DNA of 64,000 bases, from assembly GCA_021155205.1 (NCBI GenBank), contig JAJNPS010000033.1, positions 81,339-145,338 of the forward strand, written 5' to 3'. Numbering within the stretch: the stretch's first letter is position 1; each line of letters starts with the position of its first letter. A program made the translations under genes and the position numbers. Of this stretch, positions 16,701-25,054 are shown piece by piece. The notes under the pieces were generated by a model. The model was not told the origin of the DNA. It did no database searches and was given only the letters and a program-made list of their open reading frames with translations. The stretch is from Rhodobacterales bacterium (GTDB lineage Bacteria > Pseudomonadota > Alphaproteobacteria > Rhodobacterales > Rhodobacteraceae).

Positions 16701-17717
16701 TCAGCGGCTGGACTGGCGGATGGTCAGCACGGGCCGCATCTCGATCCGCGCAGGCAGGGCCTGTTTGCCGTCGAGGACATCAAGGATCAGGGCGGCCGCC
16801 TGTTCACCGATCTCGCGTGCCAAGGGGTTGATCGTGGTCAGCGTCGGCACCGACACGCCCGCGATCTCATCATCGCCAAAGCCTGCGATGGAGATCCGCC
16901 CCGGCACCGGCACGCTGCGGCGCCGGCATTCGGTCAGCGCACCAAAGGCCGACAGGTCGGACACGCAGATCACCGCCTGGGTGTCGGGCAGCCGGTCCAG
17001 CAGGCCCGCCATCGCCTGCGCGCCCGCGCGCGCCGAGACCGGCGGCGGTCCGGCCGCGATCAGGCGCGTCGCATCCAGCCCGCGGACCTGCATCGCGGCG
17101 ACAAATCCGGCCCGCCGATCCGCCCCGCGCGTGTCGCGGATGGCATCGCCACCGATAAAGGCGATGCGCGTCAGGCCCTGTGCGACCAGGTGATCGACCA
17201 TGCCGCGCACGGTCGCCGCATTGGAAAAACCCACGACATGACCGATCGGGCTGTCGGGCAGGTCCCAGGTCTCGATCACCGGAATGCCCGCATTTTCCAG
17301 CATCCGGCGCGCGCGCGGCGAATGGTGCCCACCCGTCACCACGATGGCCTCGGGGCGTCGGCGCAAAAGCTGTGCGATCAGCCGTTCCTCCTCGGCGATG
17401 TCGTAATCCGTCATGCCAAGCAGGATCTGCAGACCCCGCGGCTTCAGCCCGTCGGACAGGCCGCGCACGGTATCGGCAAAGTCGGCATTGTTGATCGACG
17501 GGATGGTGACGGCGACAAAGTCGGTCCTTTGCGACCGCAGGTTCGAGGCCGTGCTGTCAAAGACATAGCCAAGGTCGTCGGCGGCCTTCAGGATGGCGCC
17601 GCGCGTCGCTTGGCTGACCGAACTGTCGGCCTTGAACGCGCGGCTGACCGTCATCGGCGACACGCCCGCAAGGCGGGCGACATCGGCCATGGTGCGGCCC
17701 TTGCGCGCGGGGGTCAT
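16701..17717 (-). CDS. gntR: LacI-family repressor, GntR (gluconate) type
   Basis: This 338-residue repressor has an N-terminal helix-turn-helix MADVARLAGVSPMTVSRAF (residues about 10-28), a hinge region and a periplasmic-binding-like sensor (FVAVTIPSINNADF, VVTGGHHSP, GFGDDEIAGVSVPTLTTI). Similar GntR proteins bind gluconate or 6-phosphogluconate. It is the third gene of the leftward operon with gluconokinase and an SDR, and its ATG overlaps the gluconokinase stop by four bases. A perfect LacI-type palindrome at 19010-19023, ahead of that operon, is its probable operator, so the gene would be autoregulated. Confidence 0.85.
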   Translation of the reverse strand: MTPARKGRTMADVARLAGVSPMTVSRAFKADSSVSQATRGAILKAADDLGYVFDSTASNLRSQRTDFVAVTIPSINNADFADTVRGLSDGLKPRGLQILLGMTDYDIAEEERLIAQLLRRRPEAIVVTGGHHSPRARRMLENAGIPVIETWDLPDSPIGHVVGFSNAATVRGMVDHLVAQGLTRIAFIGGDAIRDTRGADRRAGFVAAMQVRGLDATRLIAAGPPPVSARAGAQAMAGLLDRLPDTQAVICVSDLSAFGALTECRRRSVPVPGRISIAGFGDDEIAGVSVPTLTTINPLAREIGEQAAALILDVLDGKQALPARIEMRPVLTIRQSSR

Positions 17718-18208
17718 CGCCTGCCCTTCAGTGCGGTCATCACCGCGGCCACGATCGCCGCGACGGGCGGGCCGATGTCCACCGTGATGCCCTCGTCCGG
17801 TCCCGGCGGCTCCAGCGCCGCGAACTGGCTGTCCAACAGCGACAGCGGCATGTAATGCCCCCGCCGCGCCGCCATCCGCGCGGCGATCAGATCGCGGCTG
17901 CCCGCAAGATGCACGAACGTCACCTGCCCGCCCGCGCCCGCGCGCAGACGGTCGCGGTAAGCCCGCCGCAACGCCGAACAGCCGATGACCACCGGGGCCG
18001 TGCTGCGAAGTACGTCCGCCACCGCGTCAAGCCACGGCCAGCGGTCCGCGTCGGTCAGCGCGATCCCGGCGCGCATCTTGTCGACATTGGCCGCCGGGTG
18101 CAGGTCGTCCCCGTCGCGGTAAGGCAAGCCCAACCGCGCCGCCAGCGCCGATCCGACCGACGATTTGCCGCACCCGGCCACCCCCATGATCACGACCCGC
18201 AAGGTCAC
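17714..18208 (-). CDS. gntK: Gluconokinase (GntK type)
   Basis: This small P-loop kinase of 164 residues phosphorylates gluconate to 6-phosphogluconate (EC 2.7.1.12). Motifs are MGVAGCGKSS (Walker A), the gluconate-site YRDGDDLHPAANVDKM, CSALRRAYRDRLR and ARMAARRGHYMP, all standard for the family, and the length is normal. The start is GTG 18208, which overlaps the preceding SDR stop (GTGA). A longer in-frame extension through the SDR gene is an artefact. The product feeds 6-phosphogluconate dehydrogenase, encoded nearby at 20124. Confidence 0.93.
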   Translation of the reverse strand: MTLRVVIMGVAGCGKSSVGSALAARLGLPYRDGDDLHPAANVDKMRAGIALTDADRWPWLDAVADVLRSTAPVVIGCSALRRAYRDRLRAGAGGQVTFVHLAGSRDLIAARMAARRGHYMPLSLLDSQFAALEPPGPDEGITVDIGPPVAAIVAAVMTALKGRR

Positions 18209-18960
18209 AGCGACACGGTGATCCCGCCATCGACATAAAGGATGTGGCCATTGACAAAGCTCGATGCGTCCGACGCCAGAAAGATGCAGGCACCCTGCAA
18301 CTCCTCGACCTGGCCCCAGCGTCCCGCAGGCGTGCGTTTTTCCAGCCAGGCCGTGAAGGCCGGATCCGCCATCAGCGCGGCGTTCAGCGGTGTTTCGAAA
18401 TAGCCCGGCGCGATGGCGTTGCAGTGCAGCCCGTGCCGCGCCCAGTCGGTCGCCATGCCCTTGGTCAGGTTGCCGACCGCCCCCTTGGTCGCCGTGTAGG
18501 GCGCGATGCCGGGGCGGGCGAGCGCGGTCTGCACGCTGGCGATATTGATGATCTTGCCGCGTCGGCGCGCGATCATGTGGCGCGCCACCGCCTGACCGAC
18601 ATGAAAGACGCTTGCGATATTGGTCTGCAGCAGGCGTTCGAACGCGTCGGGGGGAAAGTCCTCCAGCGGTCCGCGGTGCTGCATGCCTGCGTTGTTGACC
18701 AGAATGTCGATCGGGCCGACCTCGGCCTCGAACCCGTCCACCGCCGCCCGCACGGCAGTGTGGTCCGTGGCGTCGAACCCCAGCACCCGCGCGCCCGGCA
18801 GCGTCGCCGCTGCCGCCGCCAGCCGCGCGCTGTCGCGCCCGTTCAGCACCACCTCGGCTCCCGCCTCTGCCAGCCCCCTTGCCAGCGCCAGACCGATGCC
18901 CTGCGATGATCCGGTGATCAGCGCGCACCGTCCCGTCAGATCGAAAAGCTGCAAACCCAC
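18205..18960 (-). CDS. SDR oxidoreductase, gluconate 5-dehydrogenase-like
   Basis: This 251-residue classical SDR has ITGSSQGIG at the cofactor site, LVNNAGMQHRG, the serine in NIASVQ, active-site YTATK and an FLASDASSFVNG ending. This pattern resembles gluconate 5-dehydrogenase (IdnO/Gno), which interconverts 5-keto-D-gluconate and gluconate. The context supports it: first gene of an operon with gluconokinase and a GntR-type repressor, and an idonate-dehydrogenase-like tail across the promoter. Exact substrate is inferred. Confidence 0.85.
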   Translation of the reverse strand: MGLQLFDLTGRCALITGSSQGIGLALARGLAEAGAEVVLNGRDSARLAAAAATLPGARVLGFDATDHTAVRAAVDGFEAEVGPIDILVNNAGMQHRGPLEDFPPDAFERLLQTNIASVFHVGQAVARHMIARRRGKIINIASVQTALARPGIAPYTATKGAVGNLTKGMATDWARHGLHCNAIAPGYFETPLNAALMADPAFTAWLEKRTPAGRWGQVEELQGACIFLASDASSFVNGHILYVDGGITVSL

Positions 18961-19009
18961 GCGTGATCTCCTTTGCTTTGGCCCTCGACTGGGCGCTGTG
19001 GCTCGCTTA

Positions 19010-19023
19010 TGTTATCGATAACA
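19010..19023. promoter_or_regulatory. GntR/LacI-type operator palindrome
   Basis: TGTTATCGATAACA is a perfect 14-bp palindrome 50 bp upstream of the SDR start and about 220 bp upstream of the lactonase gene. It has the TGTTA...TAACA form of gluconate-repressor sites and a central CG typical of LacI-family operators. It is the probable binding site for the repressor encoded at 16701-17717 and could control both directions. Confidence 0.75.
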
Positions 19024-19112
19024 AAGCATGTCAAGGGATCCGGATGCCGGAAACCCCATATCCTTCAGGCCGGAAGCCACCCGCGCTGGGACCAGACGCC
19101 GCTTGACGCCGA

Positions 19113-19235
19113 GTTCACCAGATCGACGTCGCCCCGCCGATCACCCACACCTTGCCGCTTGACCGCGCGACCGAGGCGTTTCAGCTTGCCTCTGAGCGCA
19201 GCCGTGCCATGAAGGCGCAGATCACCTTCGTCTGA
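19113..19235 (+). pseudogene. Tail of a zinc alcohol dehydrogenase (L-idonate 5-dehydrogenase-like)
   Basis: The 41 codons up to TGA 19233-19235 read VHQIDVAPPITHTLPL and then DRATEAFQLASERSRAMKA. This is the C-terminus of medium-chain zinc dehydrogenases such as L-idonate 5-dehydrogenase, where a THTLPL motif precedes the AxEAF helix. No upstream part of the gene is present: the sequence passes directly into the gluconate operon promoter. It is a deletion relic. Idonate dehydrogenase normally works with gluconate 5-dehydrogenase and gluconokinase, both encoded next door. The remaining gap to 19245 carries the ribosome site of the next gene. Confidence 0.7.
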
Positions 19236-19245
19236 AGGGACACCG

Positions 19246-20133
19246 ATGTTCTACCAAGCCCACGATCCCCGCTTTCAGCGTTTTGTCATGTTCAACGCCC
19301 CGGTCAAACGGCTGGCCACCGGCTTTGACTGGGCCGAAGGTCCGGTCTGGTTCGGCGATGCCGGCTGCCTCCTGTTCTCGGACATCCCGTCGAACCGCAT
19401 CCTGCGCTGGTCGCCGGACGGACTGACCACCTGGCGCCAGCCTTCGGACTATGCCAACGGCCACACGCGCGACCTGCAGGGGCGGCTGATCTCGTGCCAG
19501 CACGGCACCCGCTCCGTCACCCGCACCGAACATGACGGCACCATCACCACGATTGCCGACAGTTTTCAGGGCAAGCGCCTGAATTCGCCCAATGATGTCG
19601 TGGTGAAGTCCGATGGCTCGATCTGGTTCACCGACCCGCATTACGGCATCATGACCGACTATGAAGGCTTCAAGGGCGAGGAAGACCTGCCCCGCCAGGT
19701 CTACCGAATCGACCCCGAAGGCAGCATCCAGGCGGTGATCACCGACATGATGTGCCCGAACGGCCTGGCGTTTTCACCCGATGAGAGCCTGCTTTACGTG
19801 GCCGATACGGGGCGGATGTACACCGACGACCCCCAGCATATCCGCGTCTTTGACATGGCCTCCGGTCGGCCGAAAGACAGCCGCATCTTCCACACCGTCA
19901 GCCCCGGCTGCGCCGATGGCATCCGGTGCGACAGCGATGGCAACCTCTGGTCCTCCGCCGGGGACGGCGTCCATTGCATCGCGCCCGACGGCACGCTCTT
20001 GGGCCGCATCCTGGTGCCGGAAACGGTGTCGAACATCTGCTTTGGCGGACGTGCAAAGCACCAGCTTTTCATCACCGCAACCACATCGCTTTATTCCGTC
20101 ACACTCAACCGCAGGGGCGCGCAATGGCCATGA
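19246..20133 (+). CDS. SMP-30/gluconolactonase family protein
   Basis: This 295-residue calcium-dependent beta-propeller lactonase is expected to open a sugar lactone to an aldonic acid. Motifs are GFDWAEGPVWFGDAGCLLFSD (with the metal-ligand glutamate), SPNDVVVKSDGSIWFTDPHYG (the asparagine and aspartate region) and PNGLAFSPDESLLYVADT. There is no signal peptide, so it is cytoplasmic. ATG 19246 follows GAAGGGA. It overlaps the following 6-phosphogluconate dehydrogenase, so the lactone-to-gluconate step is co-expressed with gluconate use. Confidence 0.9.
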   Translation: MFYQAHDPRFQRFVMFNAPVKRLATGFDWAEGPVWFGDAGCLLFSDIPSNRILRWSPDGLTTWRQPSDYANGHTRDLQGRLISCQHGTRSVTRTEHDGTITTIADSFQGKRLNSPNDVVVKSDGSIWFTDPHYGIMTDYEGFKGEEDLPRQVYRIDPEGSIQAVITDMMCPNGLAFSPDESLLYVADTGRMYTDDPQHIRVFDMASGRPKDSRIFHTVSPGCADGIRCDSDGNLWSSAGDGVHCIAPDGTLLGRILVPETVSNICFGGRAKHQLFITATTSLYSVTLNRRGAQWP

Positions 20134-21533
20134 CCGCAGAAATCGGCCTGATCGGCCTTGGCACGATGGGCGCGGCGCTGGCGCTGAACATCGCCGAAAA
20201 CGCCGCGCTTGTCGCGGTCTGGAACCGCACCACCGCCAGAACCCATGCCTTTCATGCCGAGGCCGGCAGCCTGGCCCCCCGCATCATGCCCTGCGACAGC
20301 CTCAAGGCGCTGGTGGCTGCCATCCGGCCGCCCCGCGCGATCATCCTGATGGTCCCGGCGGGCCAGCCGGTCGATGACCAGATCGCGGCGCTGACACCCT
20401 ATCTGGCCCCGGATGATCTGGTGATCGACGCCGGCAACGCCAATTTCAATGACACCAACCGCCGCGCCCGGGCGGGCCTGCCGTTCCGGTTCCTCGGCAT
20501 GGGCGTGTCGGGCGGCGAAGACGGCGCGCGGCATGGTCCCGCCATCATGGGCGGCGGCGCGAAAGCGGACTGGGACCGGGTGGCCCCGATCCTGACCGCC
20601 ATCGCGGCAAAGTACAAAGGCACCCCTTGCGCCGACTGGATGGGTCCGGAAGGTGCCGGGCATTTCGTCAAGACCGTCCATAACGGCATCGAATATGCCG
20701 ACATGCAGATGATCGCCGAAGTCTATGGCATGATGCGCGACGGCTTTGGCCTGCCCGCGCCCGCCATCGCGACCACGTTCCGGCGCTGGAACGACGGCGT
20801 GCTGCAAAGCTACCTGATCGAGATCGCAGCCGGGGTGTCGGCTGCGACGGACCCCCTGACCGGGGCGTCGATGCTGGATGTGATCCTCGACAAGGCCGGA
20901 CAAAAGGGCACCGGCCGCTGGACCGCGATCGAGGCGCAGCACCTTGCAGCACCCATCCCGGTGATCGAGGCTGCGGTCGCTGCCCGCAACGTGTCGGCCC
21001 GTCTGGAGGAACGTCAGGCGGGCGAGGCGCTTTATGGTCCCGCGCCGCAACACCTGCCCGCCGCCATGATCACCGAGGCGGATCTGGAATCCGCCCTGAC
21101 CGCCGGCAAGATCCTGTGCTATGCGCAAGGCTTCACGATGTCCGGCGCTGCGGGGCCGGCCTTTGGCTGGGACCTGCAACTGCCCGCCATTGCGCGCGTC
21201 TGGCGCGCGGGTTGCATCATCCGCTCGGCCATGCTGGACGACATGGCACAGGCGCTGAGCGAAGACCCCGCCCGCAACCTGATCCTTGCGCCTCATTTCG
21301 CCGCGCATCTGAAACGCACCCTGCCATCCCTGCGCCGCGTCGTGTCTGCCGCAGCCCTGCACGGCCATGCCCTGCCCGCGCTTGGTGCCGGACTCGCATG
21401 GTTCGACGCGATGCGCACGGCACGCGGCACCGCCAACATGATCCAGGCGCAGCGCGACTTTTTCGGCGCCCACGGGTTCGACCGGCTGGACGGGCGGGAC
21501 AACCACCACGGTCCCTGGGCCGTGCGTGGCTAG
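20124..21533 (+). CDS. gnd: 6-phosphogluconate dehydrogenase, decarboxylating
   Basis: This 469-residue enzyme (EC 1.1.1.44) converts 6-phosphogluconate to ribulose 5-phosphate with NADP. It has the Rossmann motif LIGLGTMGAALALN, the substrate loop GMGVSGGEDGARHGPAIM and the catalytic KTVHNGIEYADMQ with the conserved lysine and histidine-asparagine, then a long all-helical C-terminal domain ending in DRLDGRDNHHGPW. The length is that of the long tetradomain form. ATG 20124 lies inside the end of the lactonase gene; ATG 20130 is an equal alternative. Confidence 0.93.
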   Translation: MAMTAEIGLIGLGTMGAALALNIAENAALVAVWNRTTARTHAFHAEAGSLAPRIMPCDSLKALVAAIRPPRAIILMVPAGQPVDDQIAALTPYLAPDDLVIDAGNANFNDTNRRARAGLPFRFLGMGVSGGEDGARHGPAIMGGGAKADWDRVAPILTAIAAKYKGTPCADWMGPEGAGHFVKTVHNGIEYADMQMIAEVYGMMRDGFGLPAPAIATTFRRWNDGVLQSYLIEIAAGVSAATDPLTGASMLDVILDKAGQKGTGRWTAIEAQHLAAPIPVIEAAVAARNVSARLEERQAGEALYGPAPQHLPAAMITEADLESALTAGKILCYAQGFTMSGAAGPAFGWDLQLPAIARVWRAGCIIRSAMLDDMAQALSEDPARNLILAPHFAAHLKRTLPSLRRVVSAAALHGHALPALGAGLAWFDAMRTARGTANMIQAQRDFFGAHGFDRLDGRDNHHGPWAVRG

Positions 21534-21553
21534 GGAGGGCCGGTCTGGCGCAG

Positions 21554-21569
21554 CCCGCCGGGAGGCGGG
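21554..21569. terminator. Short GC hairpin between convergent genes
   Basis: CCCGCC (21554-21559) and GGCGGG (21564-21569) form a six-base stem with a four-base loop in the 51-bp gap between the convergent gnd and FGGY-kinase genes. It may terminate both, but there is no clear T tract. Confidence 0.4.
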
Positions 21570-21584
21570 AAAGGCGCTGAGATG

Positions 21585-23066
21585 TCAGCCCCCCAACCCC
21601 CAGGCAATCTCCTTCGTTGCCGCATACAACCCCTTCCACAGCGGATACTGGCGCTGATAGGCCTCCACCGCCTCAGGCCGGACCACCCTGACCACCGGGT
21701 TCCACTGGCCGATGTCGTCCTGCACCGCCAGCCCCACCGCGCAGGCGGCAAGGAACGCATCGCCATAGCTGGCCCCCACCGTATGCTGACACACCAGTTG
21801 CGTGATGCCGCCCATGTCGGAGGTCGCCTGCATCCAGACCGCATTCCTGGTGCCACCGCCCACCGCCAGCACTTTCGTCGGGGCGGCGCCGACCTCGTCA
21901 TAGGTCTCGATCACATGCGCCGTTCCCGCCGCAATCCCTTCGATCGCCGCGCGGAACATGTCGCCGCGGGTATGCGTCAGGTCGAGGCCGAAAAAGGCGC
22001 CGCGCGCCTTCGGGTCGTGGATCGGCGTGCGCTCGCCCGAGAAGTAGGGAAGGCAGATGAGACCCTTGGCGCCCTTGGGCGACGCCTCCGCCTCGGCCGC
22101 CAGCGCGGCGAAATCGGCGTCGCGGGCAAGCTGGTCGCGGAACCAGTGGGTCAGCGTGCCCGATGTCGCAAGCCCGGCCATCGAGGCATGCGAACCGGGG
22201 AACAGCCAGGGCGCGTACCAAAGACGCGGGTCGCGGACGGGGTGGCCTGTCACCTCGATCATGAAGATGGTGGAGCCATACATCATCATCATCTCGCCGG
22301 GGGCCTGGACACCGACCGACACCGCCTCGGCCGCCGCGTCGATGGTGCCGCAGGTGACGGGGGTTCCTGGGGCGAGGCCGGTTTCACGGGCGGCGTCGGG
22401 GGTGACGTGCCCTGCGATTTCGGTCGACCACATCAGGCGCGGCAGGCTTTCGGGCAGCAGGATGTCGGCGGCGAGGTCGGTGGTCCATTGCAGGCGGTTG
22501 ACGTCGTAGAGGGGGGAGAAGTTGGCGGCGGTATAGTGGTCGATGACATATTCGCCGGTCAGTTTCCAGGTTATGTAGCTGGTGGAGGTGAGGACCTTGG
22601 CGGTCTTGGCGAAAAGGTCGGGATGCGTTTCCTTAAGCCACAGGATTTTCGGGCCGACCGATTGCGAGGTCAGGGCATTGCCGCAGGTGGCAAGGATGGG
22701 GTCCTTGCCGATGCGGGCATCCAGCGCCGCGATCTGGTCGCTGGCCCGCGTATCGACGCCGTAAAGGACGCCGTTCATCAGGGGTTTGCCGGTGGCGTCC
22801 ACCGGCAGCATGCAGGGGCCGATGGCCGAGGTGGCGATGCAGGCGATGTCGCGGGCGTCGATGCGGGACCGGGCCAGCAGCGCGCGGGTGACGGTGACGA
22901 AATCGCCCCACCAGTCCGTATCGGCGCGGTGTTCCGCCCAGCCGGGGCGCGGGACGATCATCTTGTGGGAGGTGGCGGCGGAGGCGACGATCCGGCCCTG
23001 GGCGTCCACCAGAACGCCCTTGGTCTCGAACGTGCCGATATCGACGCCCAGCGTATACGTCATCAC
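21585..23066 (-). CDS. FGGY-family carbohydrate kinase (xylulokinase-like)
   Basis: This 493-residue two-domain actin-fold kinase has an N-terminal phosphate loop GVDIGTFETKGVLVD, the sugar-site GWAEHRADTDWWGDF, an adenosine-site GTIDAAAEAVSVG and a C-terminal GGGTRNAVWMQ. It phosphorylates a sugar or polyol; the family covers xylulose, ribulose, fuculose, glycerol and others. It overlaps the M42 peptidase-like gene (23063-23066), and that gene overlaps the BtpA gene, so the three form a tight operon. The substrate may be a keto-sugar released or processed by those partners. Confidence 0.87.
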   Translation of the reverse strand: MMTYTLGVDIGTFETKGVLVDAQGRIVASAATSHKMIVPRPGWAEHRADTDWWGDFVTVTRALLARSRIDARDIACIATSAIGPCMLPVDATGKPLMNGVLYGVDTRASDQIAALDARIGKDPILATCGNALTSQSVGPKILWLKETHPDLFAKTAKVLTSTSYITWKLTGEYVIDHYTAANFSPLYDVNRLQWTTDLAADILLPESLPRLMWSTEIAGHVTPDAARETGLAPGTPVTCGTIDAAAEAVSVGVQAPGEMMMMYGSTIFMIEVTGHPVRDPRLWYAPWLFPGSHASMAGLATSGTLTHWFRDQLARDADFAALAAEAEASPKGAKGLICLPYFSGERTPIHDPKARGAFFGLDLTHTRGDMFRAAIEGIAAGTAHVIETYDEVGAAPTKVLAVGGGTRNAVWMQATSDMGGITQLVCQHTVGASYGDAFLAACAVGLAVQDDIGQWNPVVRVVRPEAVEAYQRQYPLWKGLYAATKEIAWGLGG

Positions 23067-24148
23067 CCGCGCTCCAGCGTCATGGTGGTGTCGATCCGGG
23101 TCAGGGCGGCGAGGAGGAGCGTCGTCAGCGCCTCAAGGTCGGCAATGTCGCAGACCTCCAGCGCGGAATGGGAATGGCGCATCGGGAAACCCATATCGAT
23201 GGCGGCCACGCCCTGCCCGACGGTCTGGACATAGGACAGGTCTGTCAGCGCCCCGATATGGGCCGATCGTTGCAGCGGCAGGTTCAGGTCGGCGGCGGTG
23301 TCCTCCATCAGCCGCACCAGCGCTGGGTGCGGGATGACCCCGTTCAGCGTGCCCCGCCCGTGAAACGAATAGAGCGCCATGCCGGGGCCGCCCCCCAGCG
23401 CCATGTCGCCCCGGTCGGCCATGTCGGGCGTGTCGGTGGCCAGCATCAGGTCGATCTGGATGGCGATGTCGGGTTGCAGGACCTGGGCTGCGACAACGGC
23501 GCCGCGCAGGTTGAACTCTTCAAGGGGCGACCAGACGAGGTGGACGGTCGGGCCCTTGATGCGGGATTTCAGGGCCGCGGCCATGGCGAGAAGGATCGCG
23601 CAGCCGGCGCGGTCGTCGATGGCGGTCCCGGCGAGGCGGTTTCCCGCAAGGGGGATGACGCGGGGGTGATAGATGACCGGGGTGCCGATCTTGATCCCGG
23701 CCGCCTCCGCCGCCGCCTTTGAGCCGTGGCCGGCGTCGATGCTGATCTCGGGGGTGGTGAGAACCTTGTACTTTTCCTCCGGACTGGTGGCGTGGTGGGC
23801 CTTGTTCATGATCACGCCTGGCACGTCGGCATGGCCCGGCGGGCACAGCAGCACCGCCTGCGCCGCCATCGCGCGTTCCGACACCCCGCCCAGACGCTCC
23901 ACCCGGATCAGGCCATCCGCCTCGATCTTGCGCACGACAAAACCAAGCTGGTCCATATGGGCAAAGACCATGACCGAGGGCGCCTTTGGGTCGCCCCGCA
24001 GCGTCGCGATCAGGTTGCCCAGGCGGTCGGTGCGGCTGGGGATGTTCAGGGTGGTCAGGCGGTCACGCAGCCAACGGGCCACGCGTTCCTCATGGCCGGA
24101 AAGACCGGGGATGCCCATCAGGGCGATCAGATCGTCGCGGATGGTCAT
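23063..24148 (-). CDS. M42-family metallopeptidase-like protein (FrvX/SgcX type)
   Basis: This 361-residue protein has the M42 metal-ligand series: MVFAHMDQLG, DDRAGCAIL, the glutamates of PLEEFNLRGA, an aspartate in LATDTPDM and a histidine in AHIGALTDLS. The family includes glutamyl aminopeptidases, but members inside sugar operons (FrvX, SgcX) have no established peptide substrate. Here it lies between an FGGY kinase and a BtpA/SgcQ protein, with overlapping start and stop codons on both sides. A sugar-related amidase or a proteolytic role are both open. Confidence 0.82.
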   Translation of the reverse strand: MTIRDDLIALMGIPGLSGHEERVARWLRDRLTTLNIPSRTDRLGNLIATLRGDPKAPSVMVFAHMDQLGFVVRKIEADGLIRVERLGGVSERAMAAQAVLLCPPGHADVPGVIMNKAHHATSPEEKYKVLTTPEISIDAGHGSKAAAEAAGIKIGTPVIYHPRVIPLAGNRLAGTAIDDRAGCAILLAMAAALKSRIKGPTVHLVWSPLEEFNLRGAVVAAQVLQPDIAIQIDLMLATDTPDMADRGDMALGGGPGMALYSFHGRGTLNGVIPHPALVRLMEDTAADLNLPLQRSAHIGALTDLSYVQTVGQGVAAIDMGFPMRHSHSALEVCDIADLEALTTLLLAALTRIDTTMTLERG

Positions 24149-24951
24149 TTGCGCGCCCTCCGGACCCGGTCCATGAAATCGCGCGCACGGTCGGGATCAA
24201 CGGCGGCCCAGGTGTCGCCGCCATGCTTGAGCGCGGACCCCACGATGCAGCCATCCGCGACGGCAAGGACATCGGCGACAGTCTCGTGCTTGACGCCGGT
24301 ATTGGCGAGGACGGGGGTGGCGGGCAGGACGCGCTTCACCGCCTCAAGGTCCGACATCGCGGCGGCCTCGCCGGTAATGGCCCCCGATACCAGCACCGCA
24401 TCGGGAATGGACGAAAACACGGCCGATCGCGCCCGATCGGGCAGAGCACGAGGATCAAGGGAACCCGCAAACTCCGCCGACACGTTGTAAAGGGTCGCCA
24501 CATCCCCGATCCCCAGCCGCGCCTGATAGCGCCGGGCGGCCCCGGCATCGGGGGCCCAGACGCCCATATCCGACGCATAGGTGCCGGTAAAAATCTCGCG
24601 CACGAACGACGCGCCCGTTGCCGCGGCCAGCGCCATGGTCGCCATCGGGTCCCACAGGACGTTGACGCCGAAGGGCACGGTGATCCGGTCCCGCAGCCGC
24701 CCGATCACGGCGGCCATTGTCGCGGTCGACGCCACATCCACGCGCAACTCATAGGGCCGGTCATTCTCGTTGCCGAACATCACCGCATCGACGCCAGCCG
24801 CCTGCAGCGCCACAAGGTCCGCCAGCGCGCCCGCGACGATCCCCGCCACGCCCGCATCCGCATCATGAAGCGGCGTGCCCGGCATCGCGCCCAGATGCAC
24901 CATCGCGATCACGGGCTTGCCTGCCCCGAATACCCGCTGAAACCGCGTCAT
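24145..24951 (-). CDS. BtpA/SgcQ family protein
   Basis: This 268-residue (beta/alpha)8 protein has the family features VIAMVHLGAMPGTPLH, MFGNENDRPYELRVD, FGVNVLWDP, and near the end VLANTGVKHETVADVL with a GSALKHGG phosphate-binding-like turn. BtpA was named for a photosystem I assembly phenotype in cyanobacteria; in enterobacteria SgcQ sits in a sugar operon with SgcX. Its reaction is unknown. It is the first gene of the leftward three-gene operon and diverges from the aldo/keto reductase across an intergenic region carrying a palindromic operator. Confidence 0.85.
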   Translation of the reverse strand: MTRFQRVFGAGKPVIAMVHLGAMPGTPLHDADAGVAGIVAGALADLVALQAAGVDAVMFGNENDRPYELRVDVASTATMAAVIGRLRDRITVPFGVNVLWDPMATMALAAATGASFVREIFTGTYASDMGVWAPDAGAARRYQARLGIGDVATLYNVSAEFAGSLDPRALPDRARSAVFSSIPDAVLVSGAITGEAAAMSDLEAVKRVLPATPVLANTGVKHETVADVLAVADGCIVGSALKHGGDTWAAVDPDRARDFMDRVRRARK

Positions 24952-25022
24952 CCCGCCCCCGACCCAACTGATCCGCCCCCGAAAGCTAGCGGATATGGGA
25001 TTGGCCGGGAAGGGCGATCATA

Positions 25023-25034
25023 CTAGCATGTCAG
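25023..25034. promoter_or_regulatory. Operator-like palindrome upstream of reductase and btpA operons
   Basis: CTAGCATGTCAG matches 10 of 12 bases of the perfect palindrome CTAACATGTTAG found just upstream of the FadR-type regulator at 27761. It lies in the divergent region between the BtpA operon and the aldo/keto reductase, 20 bp before the reductase start. It probably binds the same regulator. Confidence 0.6.
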
Positions 25035-25054
25035 TGCAAGACCGGAGGATGCAG

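Noticed and set aside
16680..17855. Rightward 391-codon frame opposite the LacI-type repressor
   Set aside because: Antisense to a repressor with a clear helix-turn-helix; no motif of its own.
17714..18928. Single 404-codon leftward frame covering gluconokinase and the SDR
   Set aside because: Only its last 164 residues are gluconokinase; the first part is the wrong frame of the SDR gene. The GTG start at 18208 explains both proteins.
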